DNA from: Lachnospiraceae bacterium
Lineage (GTDB): Bacteria; Bacillota; Clostridia; Lachnospirales; Lachnospiraceae
Length of the DNA stretch: 45,483 bases
Direction of reading: 5' to 3'
Assembly (NCBI GenBank): GCA_015057615.1
Contig: SVEA01000073.1
Coordinates: 1-45,483 of the forward strand
The first letter of the stretch is position 1. Each line of letters opens with the position of its first letter. The notes beneath the pieces are model-generated. The model was not told the DNA's origin and searched no databases. It saw nothing but the letters and a program-made list of their open reading frames with translations. The translations under genes and the position numbers were made by a program. This document shows, in pieces, positions 26,696-35,703 of this stretch.

Positions 26696-27787
26696 ATGAA
26701 AGAAATACTGGGTTTTGGTATCATCGGCTGCGGTAACATTAGCGGCACCCATGCTGCTGCCATAAGTGAGCTTGCGGATGCAAGGTTAATATCCGTATGC
26801 GATATCCTGCCGGAGAAAGCGAAGAAGCTGGCGAATAAGTATAACTGCCTGTATGATACAAGTATTGAAAGCCTCCTAAATAGAGAGGACATTGATGTTA
26901 TCTGTGTATGTACTCCCAGCGGAATGCATGCTGATCACGGTATCCTTGCCGCCAAAGCAGGAAAGCATGTCATCGTAGAGAAACCCATCGAGGTAACCCT
27001 TGAGGCTGCGAATGCTTTGATTACTGCCTGCCGTCAGGAAGGTGTTGAATTAAGCGTAATCTCTCAACACCGTTTTGATGATGATATCGTAAAATTAAAG
27101 GAAGCCATCCGGGAAGGCAAGCTAGGACAGCTTAATTTCGGGGGCTCGCATACCAAGTGGTTTCGCAGCCAGAAATACTATGACAGCGGGGATTGGAGAG
27201 GCACCTGGGAACTTGACGGCGGCGGTGCCCTGATGAATCAATCCATCCACTATATCGACCTGCTTCAATATATTATGGGACCTGTGGAAGAGGTCTTTGC
27301 TTATTGTGCTACCAGAGCGCATACGAATATCGAGGTCGAGGATATCGGTATCGCAACGGTCCGATTCGCAAGCGGTGCAGTTGGAATCATCGAAGGCAAT
27401 ACGGCAGCCTTTCCCGGCTATTATGCAAGACTGGACATCTACGGCAGTGATGGCAGTGCTGTCATAATCAACGATAAGATACAGAATTGGAACTTAAAAT
27501 GCGAAGGCGTGACCGAGGCTGATTTCGGTAATACCCGAAAGGAAGATACCTATTCCAATTCCGGGGCGATTAAGGGCTGGGCATCCACACCGGGCGTATG
27601 GCACACTTCTCACTTAAGACAGATTGCAGATGTGATAGCGGCTGTCAAAAGCGGAGCATCCCCGAAGATTACCGGGGAAGAAGGTTTGAAGCCTTTGTCT
27701 ATCATACTTGCTATCTATGCATCTGCAAGGACCGGAAAACCGGTTACTTTGCATAATCCTTCGGAGAGCAGCCGACAATCCTCTTAA
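26696..27787 (+). CDS. Gfo/Idh/MocA-family NAD(P)-dependent oxidoreductase
   Basis: 363 residues. Rossmann motif GFGIIGCGNISGTH, conserved VEKPIEV, and catalytic-region GGGALMNQSIHYIDLLQY. It is clearly related to its neighbour at 25336 but diverged, so the two probably do successive or opposite oxidation steps. The ribosome binding site before ATG is weak (AAAGG, 14 nt away). Its last 44 bp overlap the 3' end of the convergent AraC gene. Confidence 0.92.
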   Translation: MKEILGFGIIGCGNISGTHAAAISELADARLISVCDILPEKAKKLANKYNCLYDTSIESLLNREDIDVICVCTPSGMHADHGILAAKAGKHVIVEKPIEVTLEAANALITACRQEGVELSVISQHRFDDDIVKLKEAIREGKLGQLNFGGSHTKWFRSQKYYDSGDWRGTWELDGGGALMNQSIHYIDLLQYIMGPVEEVFAYCATRAHTNIEVEDIGIATVRFASGAVGIIEGNTAAFPGYYARLDIYGSDGSAVIINDKIQNWNLKCEGVTEADFGNTRKEDTYSNSGAIKGWASTPGVWHTSHLRQIADVIAAVKSGASPKITGEEGLKPLSIILAIYASARTGKPVTLHNPSESSRQSS

Positions 27788-28580
27788 AGGCTTTGTAAAA
27801 GTTTGAATAATCTCCAAAACCTATGGCATAGGGAATCTCCAGTACCGGTACCCTCTTCTTAAGAAGCTCCTGCGCTTTTATAATCCGTTTATAGGTAAGG
27901 TACTCATTGATTGTAAATCCCGTGCTTTTCTTAAAAATATGGGACAGGTAGAACTTACTAATATAGAATTTATTTTCAAGGAGATCCAGGCTGATTTTTT
28001 CATCCATGTGATGATTCATGTACTCCAGAATATCAACAATCTTTTCATTATTCCCTACCGGAACCGTGACAATATCCTTATTCCTGGAATATATCTTGTT
28101 AATCTCAATCAACATCTGCAGGAACAAAAGCTTAATCATAAAATGATTCTCCGGTGTATCCTCCTGGGACAGCTCTTCTATTCTGTCCCAGAGCTCTGAG
28201 ATATTACTTGCCAGGGCTTCTTTACCATCGATCCGGTTAAAGAAGCCAAGCTTTCTGTGCTCCAGGTAATAGAATGGATTAAAGGTCTCCCCCTGTAGGA
28301 AAGAGGAAGCAAATTCCGGTTTGAAATGAATGAATTTACGCTCATAAGCCTCCTTAGAATGGAAGATGATCCGGTGCAGCTCCCGCCGATTCGTAATAAT
28401 AATATCATGGGGCTTTAGCTGATAAGCCTGCCCTTCGATATAGTAGGTCAGATCACCGGATATATAGTAATACAGCTCATAGCAGTCATGGATATGCGTT
28501 GTAATATCATTCGGTGACGGATTATAAGAATGATCATACACAAACCCATTCATACGAAAACCATAATGGATATTCTTCAT
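27744..28580 (-). CDS. AraC-family transcriptional regulator
   Basis: 278 residues. The N-terminal cupin sugar-sensing domain (HIHDCYELYYYISG, about 28-41) is followed by a linker and a C-terminal double helix-turn-helix (about 180-278), with ISLDLLENKFYISKFYLSHIF and the closing GFGDYSNFYKAFKRIVGCSP. A GGGGGCAGGAAC tract precedes ATG. Convergent and overlapping with the oxidoreductase gene, so it likely controls the 24519-27787 genes. Effector unknown. Confidence 0.92.
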   Translation of the reverse strand: MKNIHYGFRMNGFVYDHSYNPSPNDITTHIHDCYELYYYISGDLTYYIEGQAYQLKPHDIIITNRRELHRIIFHSKEAYERKFIHFKPEFASSFLQGETFNPFYYLEHRKLGFFNRIDGKEALASNISELWDRIEELSQEDTPENHFMIKLLFLQMLIEINKIYSRNKDIVTVPVGNNEKIVDILEYMNHHMDEKISLDLLENKFYISKFYLSHIFKKSTGFTINEYLTYKRIIKAQELLKKRVPVLEIPYAIGFGDYSNFYKAFKRIVGCSPKDYAK

Positions 28581-28679
28581 GTTCCTGCCCCCTTCCTCTT
28601 CTTCCTCTGTATATTCTGATTATACTATAAACAAAATCACGATTCTATCTCACTGCTTGGTAAAATGATCATTGTTTCT

Positions 28680-30067
28680 CTATTTCTTCGATTTATTCTG
28701 CATATTGACTCTACCTGCCAAATAATTTCGCAAATCCTTTGCGTCAATGGTAATCTGTTTCATCGTATCACGTTCTCGCATCGTGACTGAACCACTTTCC
28801 AGCGTATTATTATCTATTGTTATTGCAAATGGGATACCAATTGCATCGCCTCTGCGATATCGCTTTCCGATATTACCCGCATCATCATAGGACACCATAA
28901 AGTACTTCTTTAGCTCCTTATAAATTTCAATGGCTTTTTCCGAATGCTTTTTCTTCATCAGCGGGAGAATATTCGCTTTGATAGGAGCAAGAAAAGGATT
29001 TATTTTTAACAGCTGCCTCGTGTCTCCGCCTTCCATTTCTTCTACGGTAAGTGCTTCAAATAAAACAGCTAAGAATATTCGATCCAATCCATACGTAGAC
29101 TCAATTATATACGGAAGATATTTTTCATTTAAACTTGAATCAAAGTATTCCATGCTCCTTTTTGAAAATTCCTGATGTCTTTGTAAATCAAAATCCGTTC
29201 GGTTATGCGTTCCGTTAACTTCTCCCCAGCCAAACGGGAATAGATACTCAATATCACACGCCGCTTTTGCATAATGTGCCAGCTTTTCATGATCATGAAA
29301 GCGCAAATGCTCCTTATCAAGTCCGATAAATTGGAAAAATCCCATTCCATAGTTCTTAAAATATTCGTACAATGCATCATCCTTGCCCTTCTTGCAGAAG
29401 GTTTGATATTCCATCTGTTCAAACTCAATTGTTCGGAAAGTAAAATTACCGGGAGTGATTTCATTTCGGAATGCCTTTCCGATTTGCCCGATACTAAATG
29501 GAAGCTTCGTTCTCATCGTACGAAGTACATTATTATAGTTAACATATTCACCCTGCGCATTTTCCGGTCTTAGATAAACCGTATTCGAAACATCCTGTGT
29601 CACTCCGCGTTGTGTGGCAAACATTAGATTAAATTGCCGAATATCCGTGAAATTCGATTTGCCGCATTTGGGGCAGAGGACTTTTTTCAATCGGATAAAC
29701 TCTAGCATCTCCTCTTGAGACATGGCATCCGCATTTACTGTGGAATCAAAATTTTGAATTAATTATCGGCTCTGTGCCTTGTCTTACATTCTTTGCAGTC
29801 CAAAAGCGGGTCGGTAAAGCTGTCTAAATGACCGCTTGCTTTCCATACCATCGGATTCATCAAGATATCGGAATCCACTTCATAGCTATTGTCTCTTGTT
29901 TGAATAAAATAATAGCGCCATGCATCCTTCAAGTTGTTTTTCAGCCTTGTTCCAAGGGGACCGTAATCCCACGTGTTTGCCAATCCGCCATAGATTTCAC
30001 TACCCTGAAATATAAATCCGTACTGGTTACAATAAGCCATCATCTCTTCCATCGTTACATTACCCAT
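28680..30067 (-). CDS. glyS: Glycyl-tRNA synthetase, interrupted by a one-base frameshift
   Basis: Class II, alpha2-type GlyRS charging tRNA-Gly. The first part (30067-29759) has GSEIYGGLANTWDYGPLG and CKECKTRHRAD, then runs into a stop. The second part continues in another frame from NADAMSQEEM to 28680 with the full catalytic core and anticodon-binding domain. The total span corresponds to 462 residues if one base is restored, the normal length. The lesion is near 29763, where GCCGATAATTAATTCAA would read RADKLIQ if one A were added. No other damage is visible. For an essential gene, a sequencing error in an A-run is the likeliest cause; a true mutation with a second copy elsewhere is the alternative. 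TAGGAGG precedes ATG. Confidence 0.9.
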
Positions 30068-30127
30068 TGTCGCTACCTCCTAAAATTTAATTTTTATAAT
30101 CAGCAATCCCTTTACTTTTTCCGAATC

Positions 30128-30385
30128 AAAAAGTCCGCTCCAAGCTTTATGCTTAGGGCGAACTTTAAATTTTACGTCCGTGGTACCACCTAAATTCAGT
30201 AAGAATATTACTACTCCTATCTGCTCTCTGCCAGCACGAGATTAATCTTTATGCTGCTTCCCTGATAACGGCGGAAACCCCGGTGTAATCTACTCGGAAT
30301 CCTTTCAATTAACGACTCAAAGGTGCCTTCTATAGTTTTGTTATGAAGATTCTCACCACCCATCTTCTCTCTGAAAATAACGCCA
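30128..30385 (-). promoter_or_regulatory. T-box leader of glyS (glycine specifier)
   Basis: On the minus strand the stem I region (AGAGAGAAGATGGGTGGTGA) leads to a GAAGGCACC specifier loop with the glycine codon GGC at 30325-30327. The T-box sequence GGTGGTACCACG is at about 30178-30190. A terminator hairpin follows (AAAGTTCGCCCTAAGC with GCTTGGAGCGGACTTT), ending in TTTTT at about 30128. Uncharged tRNA-Gly should stabilise the antiterminator and allow glyS expression. Confidence 0.92.
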
Positions 30386-30428
30386 ATATATACTATTCCT
30401 TCTCATAGCCTTTGCTGTATTTTTATAT

Positions 30429-30457
30429 ACAATAGCCCATTGGGATGTCTTTGTCAA
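30429..30457 (-). promoter_or_regulatory. Promoter of the glyS transcript
   Basis: TTGACA, exactly 17 nt, TATTGT on the minus strand, about 40 nt before the T-box stem I. A near-consensus sigma-A promoter. Confidence 0.75.
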
Positions 30458-30544
30458 CTAGAAAATTGTCTTACTTCCCCTATACTATCGTTCACCCATT
30501 CAAAGGGCTTTCCACTGCTCTTGTCACAAAGCATCCGTGAAAGT

Positions 30545-32395
30545 TTAATCTCTCTTAAATAATGCCACGAATCTGTCCCAGACCGTTTCGTCCTGATCTG
30601 CTGCGACCAGTTCTTCCGTTTCTCTTATCTTTGGCAGCTTAATTTCTTCACATCTTAGGACAAACTGAACCAATCCAACATTCTTATTTTTCGATGACAC
30701 AAAGGAGACCGCCTCAAAATCCGTACCTCTGTAATCCTCCGTCAGTTTATCAATCTCCTCTTGGATTCGATCCGGCATCTGTGAGGTCTCATCCTCTAGC
30801 CGTGCCGTGCCGTCATGCAGATCGGATATTCCATTGCTCAGACTGCCAACTCCATCGGCAAATTCGGAAATTCCGGTATTAAATGTATCGTATCCATCGG
30901 ACATTTTTCCGACACCCTTCATATATTCTCGGAGACCTTGATCAAACTTTGTATATTGACCGGACAGCTCCGAAAGCCCCTTCGATAACTGCTCCAGCTG
31001 CGCCGTGATATCCGTACTGGACATGGAGCCATTCATTTTATCCGAAATCCCATCCAGTGCTCCCGAGATTCTACCCAGATTCACAGTCACATTTTCAAGT
31101 GCAGGTGCAACCGAGGCAAATGCGGGTTTCACCTGACTATAGGCTCCCTTCACCGCTTGCCCTGCCATATAGGAGGCGTAAAGCCGGTTTAGCAGCTGGC
31201 GCTGGCTATCATTTGCATCCGAAAACTCTGCACGGATCATCTCCTGCGTAATTGCATCCTTCGGAATATTTTGCATCGTCGTATCCAGAGCGCTATAAGC
31301 CAGCGCGTATCCATCCTTAAGATCATTAAGGCCGCCGGAGATTCCCTTAAGACCCTGCGATAACTCTTTAAGTGCCGGCGGAAGCTGTGTCAGATCACCC
31401 ATGTCCGCTCCGTCAGAGCCCTTTAACGCTGCGGATATGGTAGCAAGGGCTTCCTTTATCTGAGAGGATGCGCTTGTAATCTGCGATGAATTCTTCTTTA
31501 ACTCGGATAACCCATTCTTAAATTCAAGAGATCCATCTTTTAAGCCGTCCGCACCTTTTTTCAGTGCATTTGTACCTTCCGATAATTTTCCAACCCCATC
31601 ATTCAGATCCGCAATTGCTTCCGGAAGCTTATTCAAATCCTCCAGCATTCCGTCCATATCCGGAAGTTCCAGACTCATGGAGAATGGCACAGCTGACAGC
31701 TCAATTCCGCTCATAGAAAAGTCATTCATATCGGCTTTTACCCAAAAATCTGCGTTATTTTTTGGAAGAACTGTATAGGAAAGGACCGTATTCTTACCCG
31801 CATAGGCAACGGTAGCACCCGGAGCACTGATTTCACTACTCTTATCCGAAGCTAAGGTCAATGTTATCTGCATCATATAATGAGTAAAGAAAGCCGGATC
31901 TACGGCAGGATTTTGTTTGGTTTGAATATGAATACCCAGCTCTCCCGATTTACCTGCCAGATCCTGCGGTAAGATACCGGTCCCATCAAGCTCATAGGAT
32001 ATTTTAACGACCCATGGTAAATCACGTGCTTTCTGATTACCCTGGTAGTAGAAGTTCCCCTCGTCTGCCTGGAAAGAAACCTCATCTTCATTTTGTATGA
32101 TCGGCTGGCTCTTGGTTAGGTTCTGCACCGATTTATAATCCCCATAATCGGTTATACTGCCTCCTTTTTCTACTTCAAAATGATTAACAACATATACCGC
32201 ATCTATATTGCCATCTGCCGCAAGCTTTGCGTAAACCACTTCATTTTTATTTTTAACCTCTGCTGCACCCTGATCCGCCACCGCAGTCGAATTCGTCTTA
32301 GCATTTTCTTCGGCTGCATTTATGGTTCCCGGTACCGCAGCAGTAATCCATAAAATGGCTGCCAACCAGGTAGAAATCATTTTATTTTTTTTCAT
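30545..32395 (-). CDS. Secreted/anchored heptad-repeat protein (YhgE/Pip-like) paired with MMPL exporter
   Basis: About 617 residues. A signal peptide (KKNKMISTWLAAILWITAAV) is likely cleaved near INA-AEE. A beta-rich domain follows to about 250. The long remainder consists of Leu/Gly heptad-like repeats (LNDGVGKLSEGTNALKKG; FNTGISEFADGVGSLSNG) that form extended helices like those of YhgE/Pip proteins. No C-terminal membrane anchor is seen. The ATG at 32395 is chosen because the signal peptide begins there and AAAGG lies upstream; the frame is open to 32527. It lies 336 bp downstream of the MMPL gene and probably works with it outside the membrane (inference). Confidence 0.8.
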   Translation of the reverse strand: MKKNKMISTWLAAILWITAAVPGTINAAEENAKTNSTAVADQGAAEVKNKNEVVYAKLAADGNIDAVYVVNHFEVEKGGSITDYGDYKSVQNLTKSQPIIQNEDEVSFQADEGNFYYQGNQKARDLPWVVKISYELDGTGILPQDLAGKSGELGIHIQTKQNPAVDPAFFTHYMMQITLTLASDKSSEISAPGATVAYAGKNTVLSYTVLPKNNADFWVKADMNDFSMSGIELSAVPFSMSLELPDMDGMLEDLNKLPEAIADLNDGVGKLSEGTNALKKGADGLKDGSLEFKNGLSELKKNSSQITSASSQIKEALATISAALKGSDGADMGDLTQLPPALKELSQGLKGISGGLNDLKDGYALAYSALDTTMQNIPKDAITQEMIRAEFSDANDSQRQLLNRLYASYMAGQAVKGAYSQVKPAFASVAPALENVTVNLGRISGALDGISDKMNGSMSSTDITAQLEQLSKGLSELSGQYTKFDQGLREYMKGVGKMSDGYDTFNTGISEFADGVGSLSNGISDLHDGTARLEDETSQMPDRIQEEIDKLTEDYRGTDFEAVSFVSSKNKNVGLVQFVLRCEEIKLPKIRETEELVAADQDETVWDRFVALFKRD

Positions 32396-32665
32396 AAAAT
32401 CCTTTCCTTTCATTACTTTTATTTTAATAGGCGTTTGCGAAACGCTGTAATGCGCATAAATACTGGATATTAATAAACATATTATTTGGTATCTGATCAC
32501 CATTTTTAAGATGAAATAAGTATTCATGTTTCAAAACAATAATCATTAAGCCAAAATAGCATTGATAATGGTTAAATATTAGTGTTTTATCTTAAAATGT
32601 GGATAACCACTCCAGTAAATATAAATTATTCAAGAAATAGTTTCACAATTACCTATTTTAATTAG

Positions 32666-32716
32666 GATTAGCCCGACAAAAGCCTTCTTAATAAATCATC
32701 TTCATCAATTTGCACA
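32666..32716. repeat. Remnant of family A element (A4)
   Basis: GATTAGCCCGACAAAAGCC and the following 30 bases match the left end of A2 almost exactly (both continue to CATCAATTTGCAC). The rest of the element is absent. It lies 16 bp from the stop of the MMPL gene. The remaining 32396-32665 sequence shows no gene. Confidence 0.75.
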
Positions 32717-32731
32717 ACACTTTCGTTTGAT

Positions 32732-34777
32732 TCACAATCTTCTTTTTAAAGTCGTTTCGCTGATTCCCCGGTCAAAAAGGAGCAGCATCGCCGGTAAGAA
32801 GCTGAGAACCATAATGAAGGAGAAAATGGTTCCTCTTCCAAGCAGTCGTCCGATGTCCGCTGCGGCTGAATTGGATGATGTTTTATATAAGGTAAAGCCT
32901 GCAATGGACAAGGTCGAGGCGGATACCAGGATGGATTTGAAGGTTTCTCCTAAGGACTTATGAATTGCTGCTTTCTTCGGCAGCTCTCTTCGGTTAACCA
33001 GATAATGATCGGTAAGCAAAATCGCATAGTCTACCGTTGCTCCCAATTGCACGGTACTTAACACCAGATATCCGATAAAATTGATCTCCGTTCCCATAAA
33101 ATATGGTATCGATAAGTTAAACCATATCCCCGCCTCAATAGTAATCAGTAAAATAAACGGCAGCGTAAGTGACTTGAAGGAAAACAAAAGAACCAAGAAA
33201 ATCGATATAATGGCAATCAGATTCACCAGAGTATTATCCTTTGCAACAACATTTTTCATGTCGTACAGATTCGTACTTTGCCCCAGGGAATAAACCGTAT
33301 CACCATAATAGGACTTTGCGATATTCTGTATTCTTTCTACCGTATCAAACGCTGCGGCTCCCTCCTCCGCTGTATCGGTATAGACGATAATTCGTGCATA
33401 ATTCTCCGAATAGAACTGGCCAACAATATCCTCCGTAAGGAACGAAGCAGGTATCGCAGTACCTACGGTATTGGCATAGGATATCACACTTGTAACATGG
33501 GGTATCCCGCTGATATCCCGGGTCAGATTCGCTTCCTTGGTAATGTCCCCGCGTGGAACCAGTAAAACCATTACGGTCGATTTGCCAAATTCCTTCTCAA
33601 TTTCAAGCCGGTCCTGCCCGCTTTTGTTGTTCCCGGCTGTAGCTGCATTTCCATACAGAAAGCCCGTTTTCCTCTGTCCCAAAAAGCCAGGTACGATCAG
33701 CAGAATAACCAGAAGAACAACCGGAATCGAGAGCTTTGACAAAACTTTATATATATTTGTAAAACCAGGCATAAACGGACGGTGCCGTGTCTTATCGATC
33801 AGCTTATAGACGGAAAGCGTCAGTGCCGGCATGAAAATCATTGTTGTGACAAAGCTCAATATAATTCCCTTTGCCAGATTAAGACCTAAGTCAGCTCCTA
33901 TGCCGAATTTCATAAATGCCAGGGCAATGAAGCCGAACAAGGTGGTCAATGCGCTTGCCGCCACGGTTACAATGGAAGACCGGATCGCATGATGCATCGC
34001 CTCATGAACGTCCGAATACTTCTCCCGGTTATCGGTAAAGCTATGCAGCAGAAAAATAGCATAGTCCAGAGAAACCGCCAGCTGTAGGATCGGACTGATC
34101 GAATTTGTCATAAAGGATATCTCGCCGAAGAAAATATTGGTTCCCAGGTTTATCAGTATTGCTACACCGATCGTCACAAGAAAGAGTAGAGGCTCGATCC
34201 AGGAGGTCGTTGACAAAATAAAAATCAGAATTACGGCGGGAACGAGAATCATCATTGCACCCGCTACTTCGGAAACTGTATTTTCCTGCATAGATGCCAA
34301 ATCCGGAGCTTCTCCCGCTAGGGAATTATCCTCTCCGATAAATTCCCGAATAGCTGCGCATGTCTTTTCTTCTGCTCCTTTTCGAATGGTAATTGAAAAT
34401 AGCGCATTTCCGTTTTTATAAAAACTTTCCACCGTATTCGGATCACTCATTTCCAGCGGCTGCTTTATATCGATCTGGTCATCCAGCCAGATGACCTGGG
34501 TTATTCCGTCGATTCTTGCCAGCTGGTACTTATACTCCAGCGCCTCTATAATGGATACATTTTTAATCATGACGTTCGCATTCGGCATCGGTTCTGCGAA
34601 TTCCTGATTCATGATTTTCAGTGCTTTGGTTGATTGCGATTCCTGCGGAAGATAATCCACCATATCGTAATTTTTCTTAACAAACGACTGAAGGACGGCA
34701 CTTACCAGAGCAGTAAGAATAAAAATGATTAGAATCATTCTTTTGTGTTTAATAATAAAATTAACTATTTTGTCCAT
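32732..34777 (-). CDS. MMPL-family (RND superfamily) transporter
   Basis: About 681 residues in two homologous halves, each with one helix, an extracellular loop domain and five helices. The MMPL signature in TM4 appears twice: SLDYAIFLLHSF (about 240) and GATVDYAILLTDHY (about 590), whose Asp-Tyr pair couples to the proton gradient in this family. ATG at 34777 has GAGGA upstream; the earlier ATG at 34789 overlaps that site. It is divergent from a TetR gene with shared promoter region, and its likely partner is the heptad-repeat protein downstream. Export of a lipid or drug is plausible; the substrate is unknown. Confidence 0.9.
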   Translation of the reverse strand: MDKIVNFIIKHKRMILIIFILTALVSAVLQSFVKKNYDMVDYLPQESQSTKALKIMNQEFAEPMPNANVMIKNVSIIEALEYKYQLARIDGITQVIWLDDQIDIKQPLEMSDPNTVESFYKNGNALFSITIRKGAEEKTCAAIREFIGEDNSLAGEAPDLASMQENTVSEVAGAMMILVPAVILIFILSTTSWIEPLLFLVTIGVAILINLGTNIFFGEISFMTNSISPILQLAVSLDYAIFLLHSFTDNREKYSDVHEAMHHAIRSSIVTVAASALTTLFGFIALAFMKFGIGADLGLNLAKGIILSFVTTMIFMPALTLSVYKLIDKTRHRPFMPGFTNIYKVLSKLSIPVVLLVILLIVPGFLGQRKTGFLYGNAATAGNNKSGQDRLEIEKEFGKSTVMVLLVPRGDITKEANLTRDISGIPHVTSVISYANTVGTAIPASFLTEDIVGQFYSENYARIIVYTDTAEEGAAAFDTVERIQNIAKSYYGDTVYSLGQSTNLYDMKNVVAKDNTLVNLIAIISIFLVLLFSFKSLTLPFILLITIEAGIWFNLSIPYFMGTEINFIGYLVLSTVQLGATVDYAILLTDHYLVNRRELPKKAAIHKSLGETFKSILVSASTLSIAGFTLYKTSSNSAAADIGRLLGRGTIFSFIMVLSFLPAMLLLFDRGISETTLKRRL

Positions 34778-34848
34778 AGCTTTCCTCATTTCTATATGGT
34801 TTCTTATTTACAATTTTTTATAAACCATTGAAAATTATACCTATTTGA

Positions 34849-34890
34849 ATTATAATAAACACACTGTAGTTTTACAACCAACACTGTTGG
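34849..34890. promoter_or_regulatory. Overlapping divergent promoters and operator between MMPL and TetR genes
   Basis: Minus strand: TTGTAA (34872-34877), 17 nt, TATAAT (34849-34854). Plus strand: TTGAAA (34828-34833), 17 nt, TATAAT (34851-34856). The two -10 boxes overlap. The dyad CCAACACTGTTGG (34878-34890) touches the minus-strand -35, and a half site CCAACACTAT is repeated at 34907-34916. This is the expected layout for TetR autorepression and repression of the exporter. Confidence 0.65.
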
Positions 34891-34969
34891 AGAAAAAGTC
34901 AGATATCCAACACTATTCTTTCAATGTGATGGAAATTCAGAAAAATTTAATATTTGGAAAGAAGGAGCT

Positions 34970-35521
34970 ATGAGCAATACAAAAACAGACCAGCGGGTCA
35001 AATTAACCATCCAAATTTTACAGAACGCTTTGATCAAATGTATGCTGGAAAATCATATTTCCAAAATATCCGTCAAGCGCATTTGTGAGATAGCGGGTAT
35101 CAACCGGAGCACCTTTTATTCCCATTTTCAGGATCAATATGACCTCTTAGATTATACCTGCAATGAAGTAATTGAAAATATCAAAAAGTACATGGATGAA
35201 TATCCCAATGAAATAAAACCGATTTCTCATTCGTCATTAACCCGGATTCTGGATTATGTCAAAGAGGATGCCGATCTTTTTAATGCTCTGCTCAGTGATA
35301 ATAGTGATCTTGATATTCAGAAGAAGATTATGAAAGAATTTATTACCTATCAACCGTATAACGGGCTTGACTTAAGGACAAAGGAGTACTTTTATGCCTA
35401 CGGGCAGGCAGGTTGTATCAGCATAATTCAAAAATGGCTGAAAGACGGCATGCCCGAGACAACAGCAAGAATGGCAGAAATTATATTACACGCTCTTGAT
35501 AAGGGAATTAACCGGTTATAA
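34970..35521 (+). CDS. TetR/AcrR-family transcriptional regulator
   Basis: 183 residues. The N-terminal helix-turn-helix SVKRICEIAGINRSTFYSHF (about 39-58) is preceded by the family's first helix. The C-terminal ligand domain contains FFYAYGQAG-like sequence and QKWLKDGMPET, as in the DhaS/TetR_C_8-like branch. AAGGAG precedes ATG. It faces away from the MMPL operon and probably represses it by binding CCAACACTGTTGG. Confidence 0.9.
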   Translation: MSNTKTDQRVKLTIQILQNALIKCMLENHISKISVKRICEIAGINRSTFYSHFQDQYDLLDYTCNEVIENIKKYMDEYPNEIKPISHSSLTRILDYVKEDADLFNALLSDNSDLDIQKKIMKEFITYQPYNGLDLRTKEYFYAYGQAGCISIIQKWLKDGMPETTARMAEIILHALDKGINRL

Positions 35522-35540
35522 TTATCTGTTTGTAATATAA

Positions 35541-35591
35541 AAGGATGTATTGTAACTCTAACCGATTATCGTTAGAATACAGTACATCCTT
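35541..35591 (+). terminator. Terminator of the TetR gene
   Basis: AAGGATGTA and TACATCCTT form the base of a long hairpin with CTCTAAC/GTTAGAA pairing above it, followed by a short T-rich tract. Confidence 0.65.
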
Positions 35592-35605
35592 CTACTGCTA
35601 CTACT

Positions 35606-35702
35606 GATAGGAGTGTCGTAAGTCATATAATAACTATAAACATCCGTATTTATGTGATCCTATTCCTATCAAAATCTTAAAATAACTTATAACACTCCTA
35701 TC
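35606..35702. repeat. Dispersed inverted-repeat element, copy B2 (97 bp, internally deleted)
   Basis: Ends GATAGGAGTGTCGTAAGTCAT and, inverted, ATAACTTATAACACTCCTATC. Both halves match the outer parts of B1 (24139-24387), but the centre is missing. Its right end lies 1 bp from the stop codon of the lipoprotein gene. Confidence 0.75.
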
Positions 35703-35703
35703 A

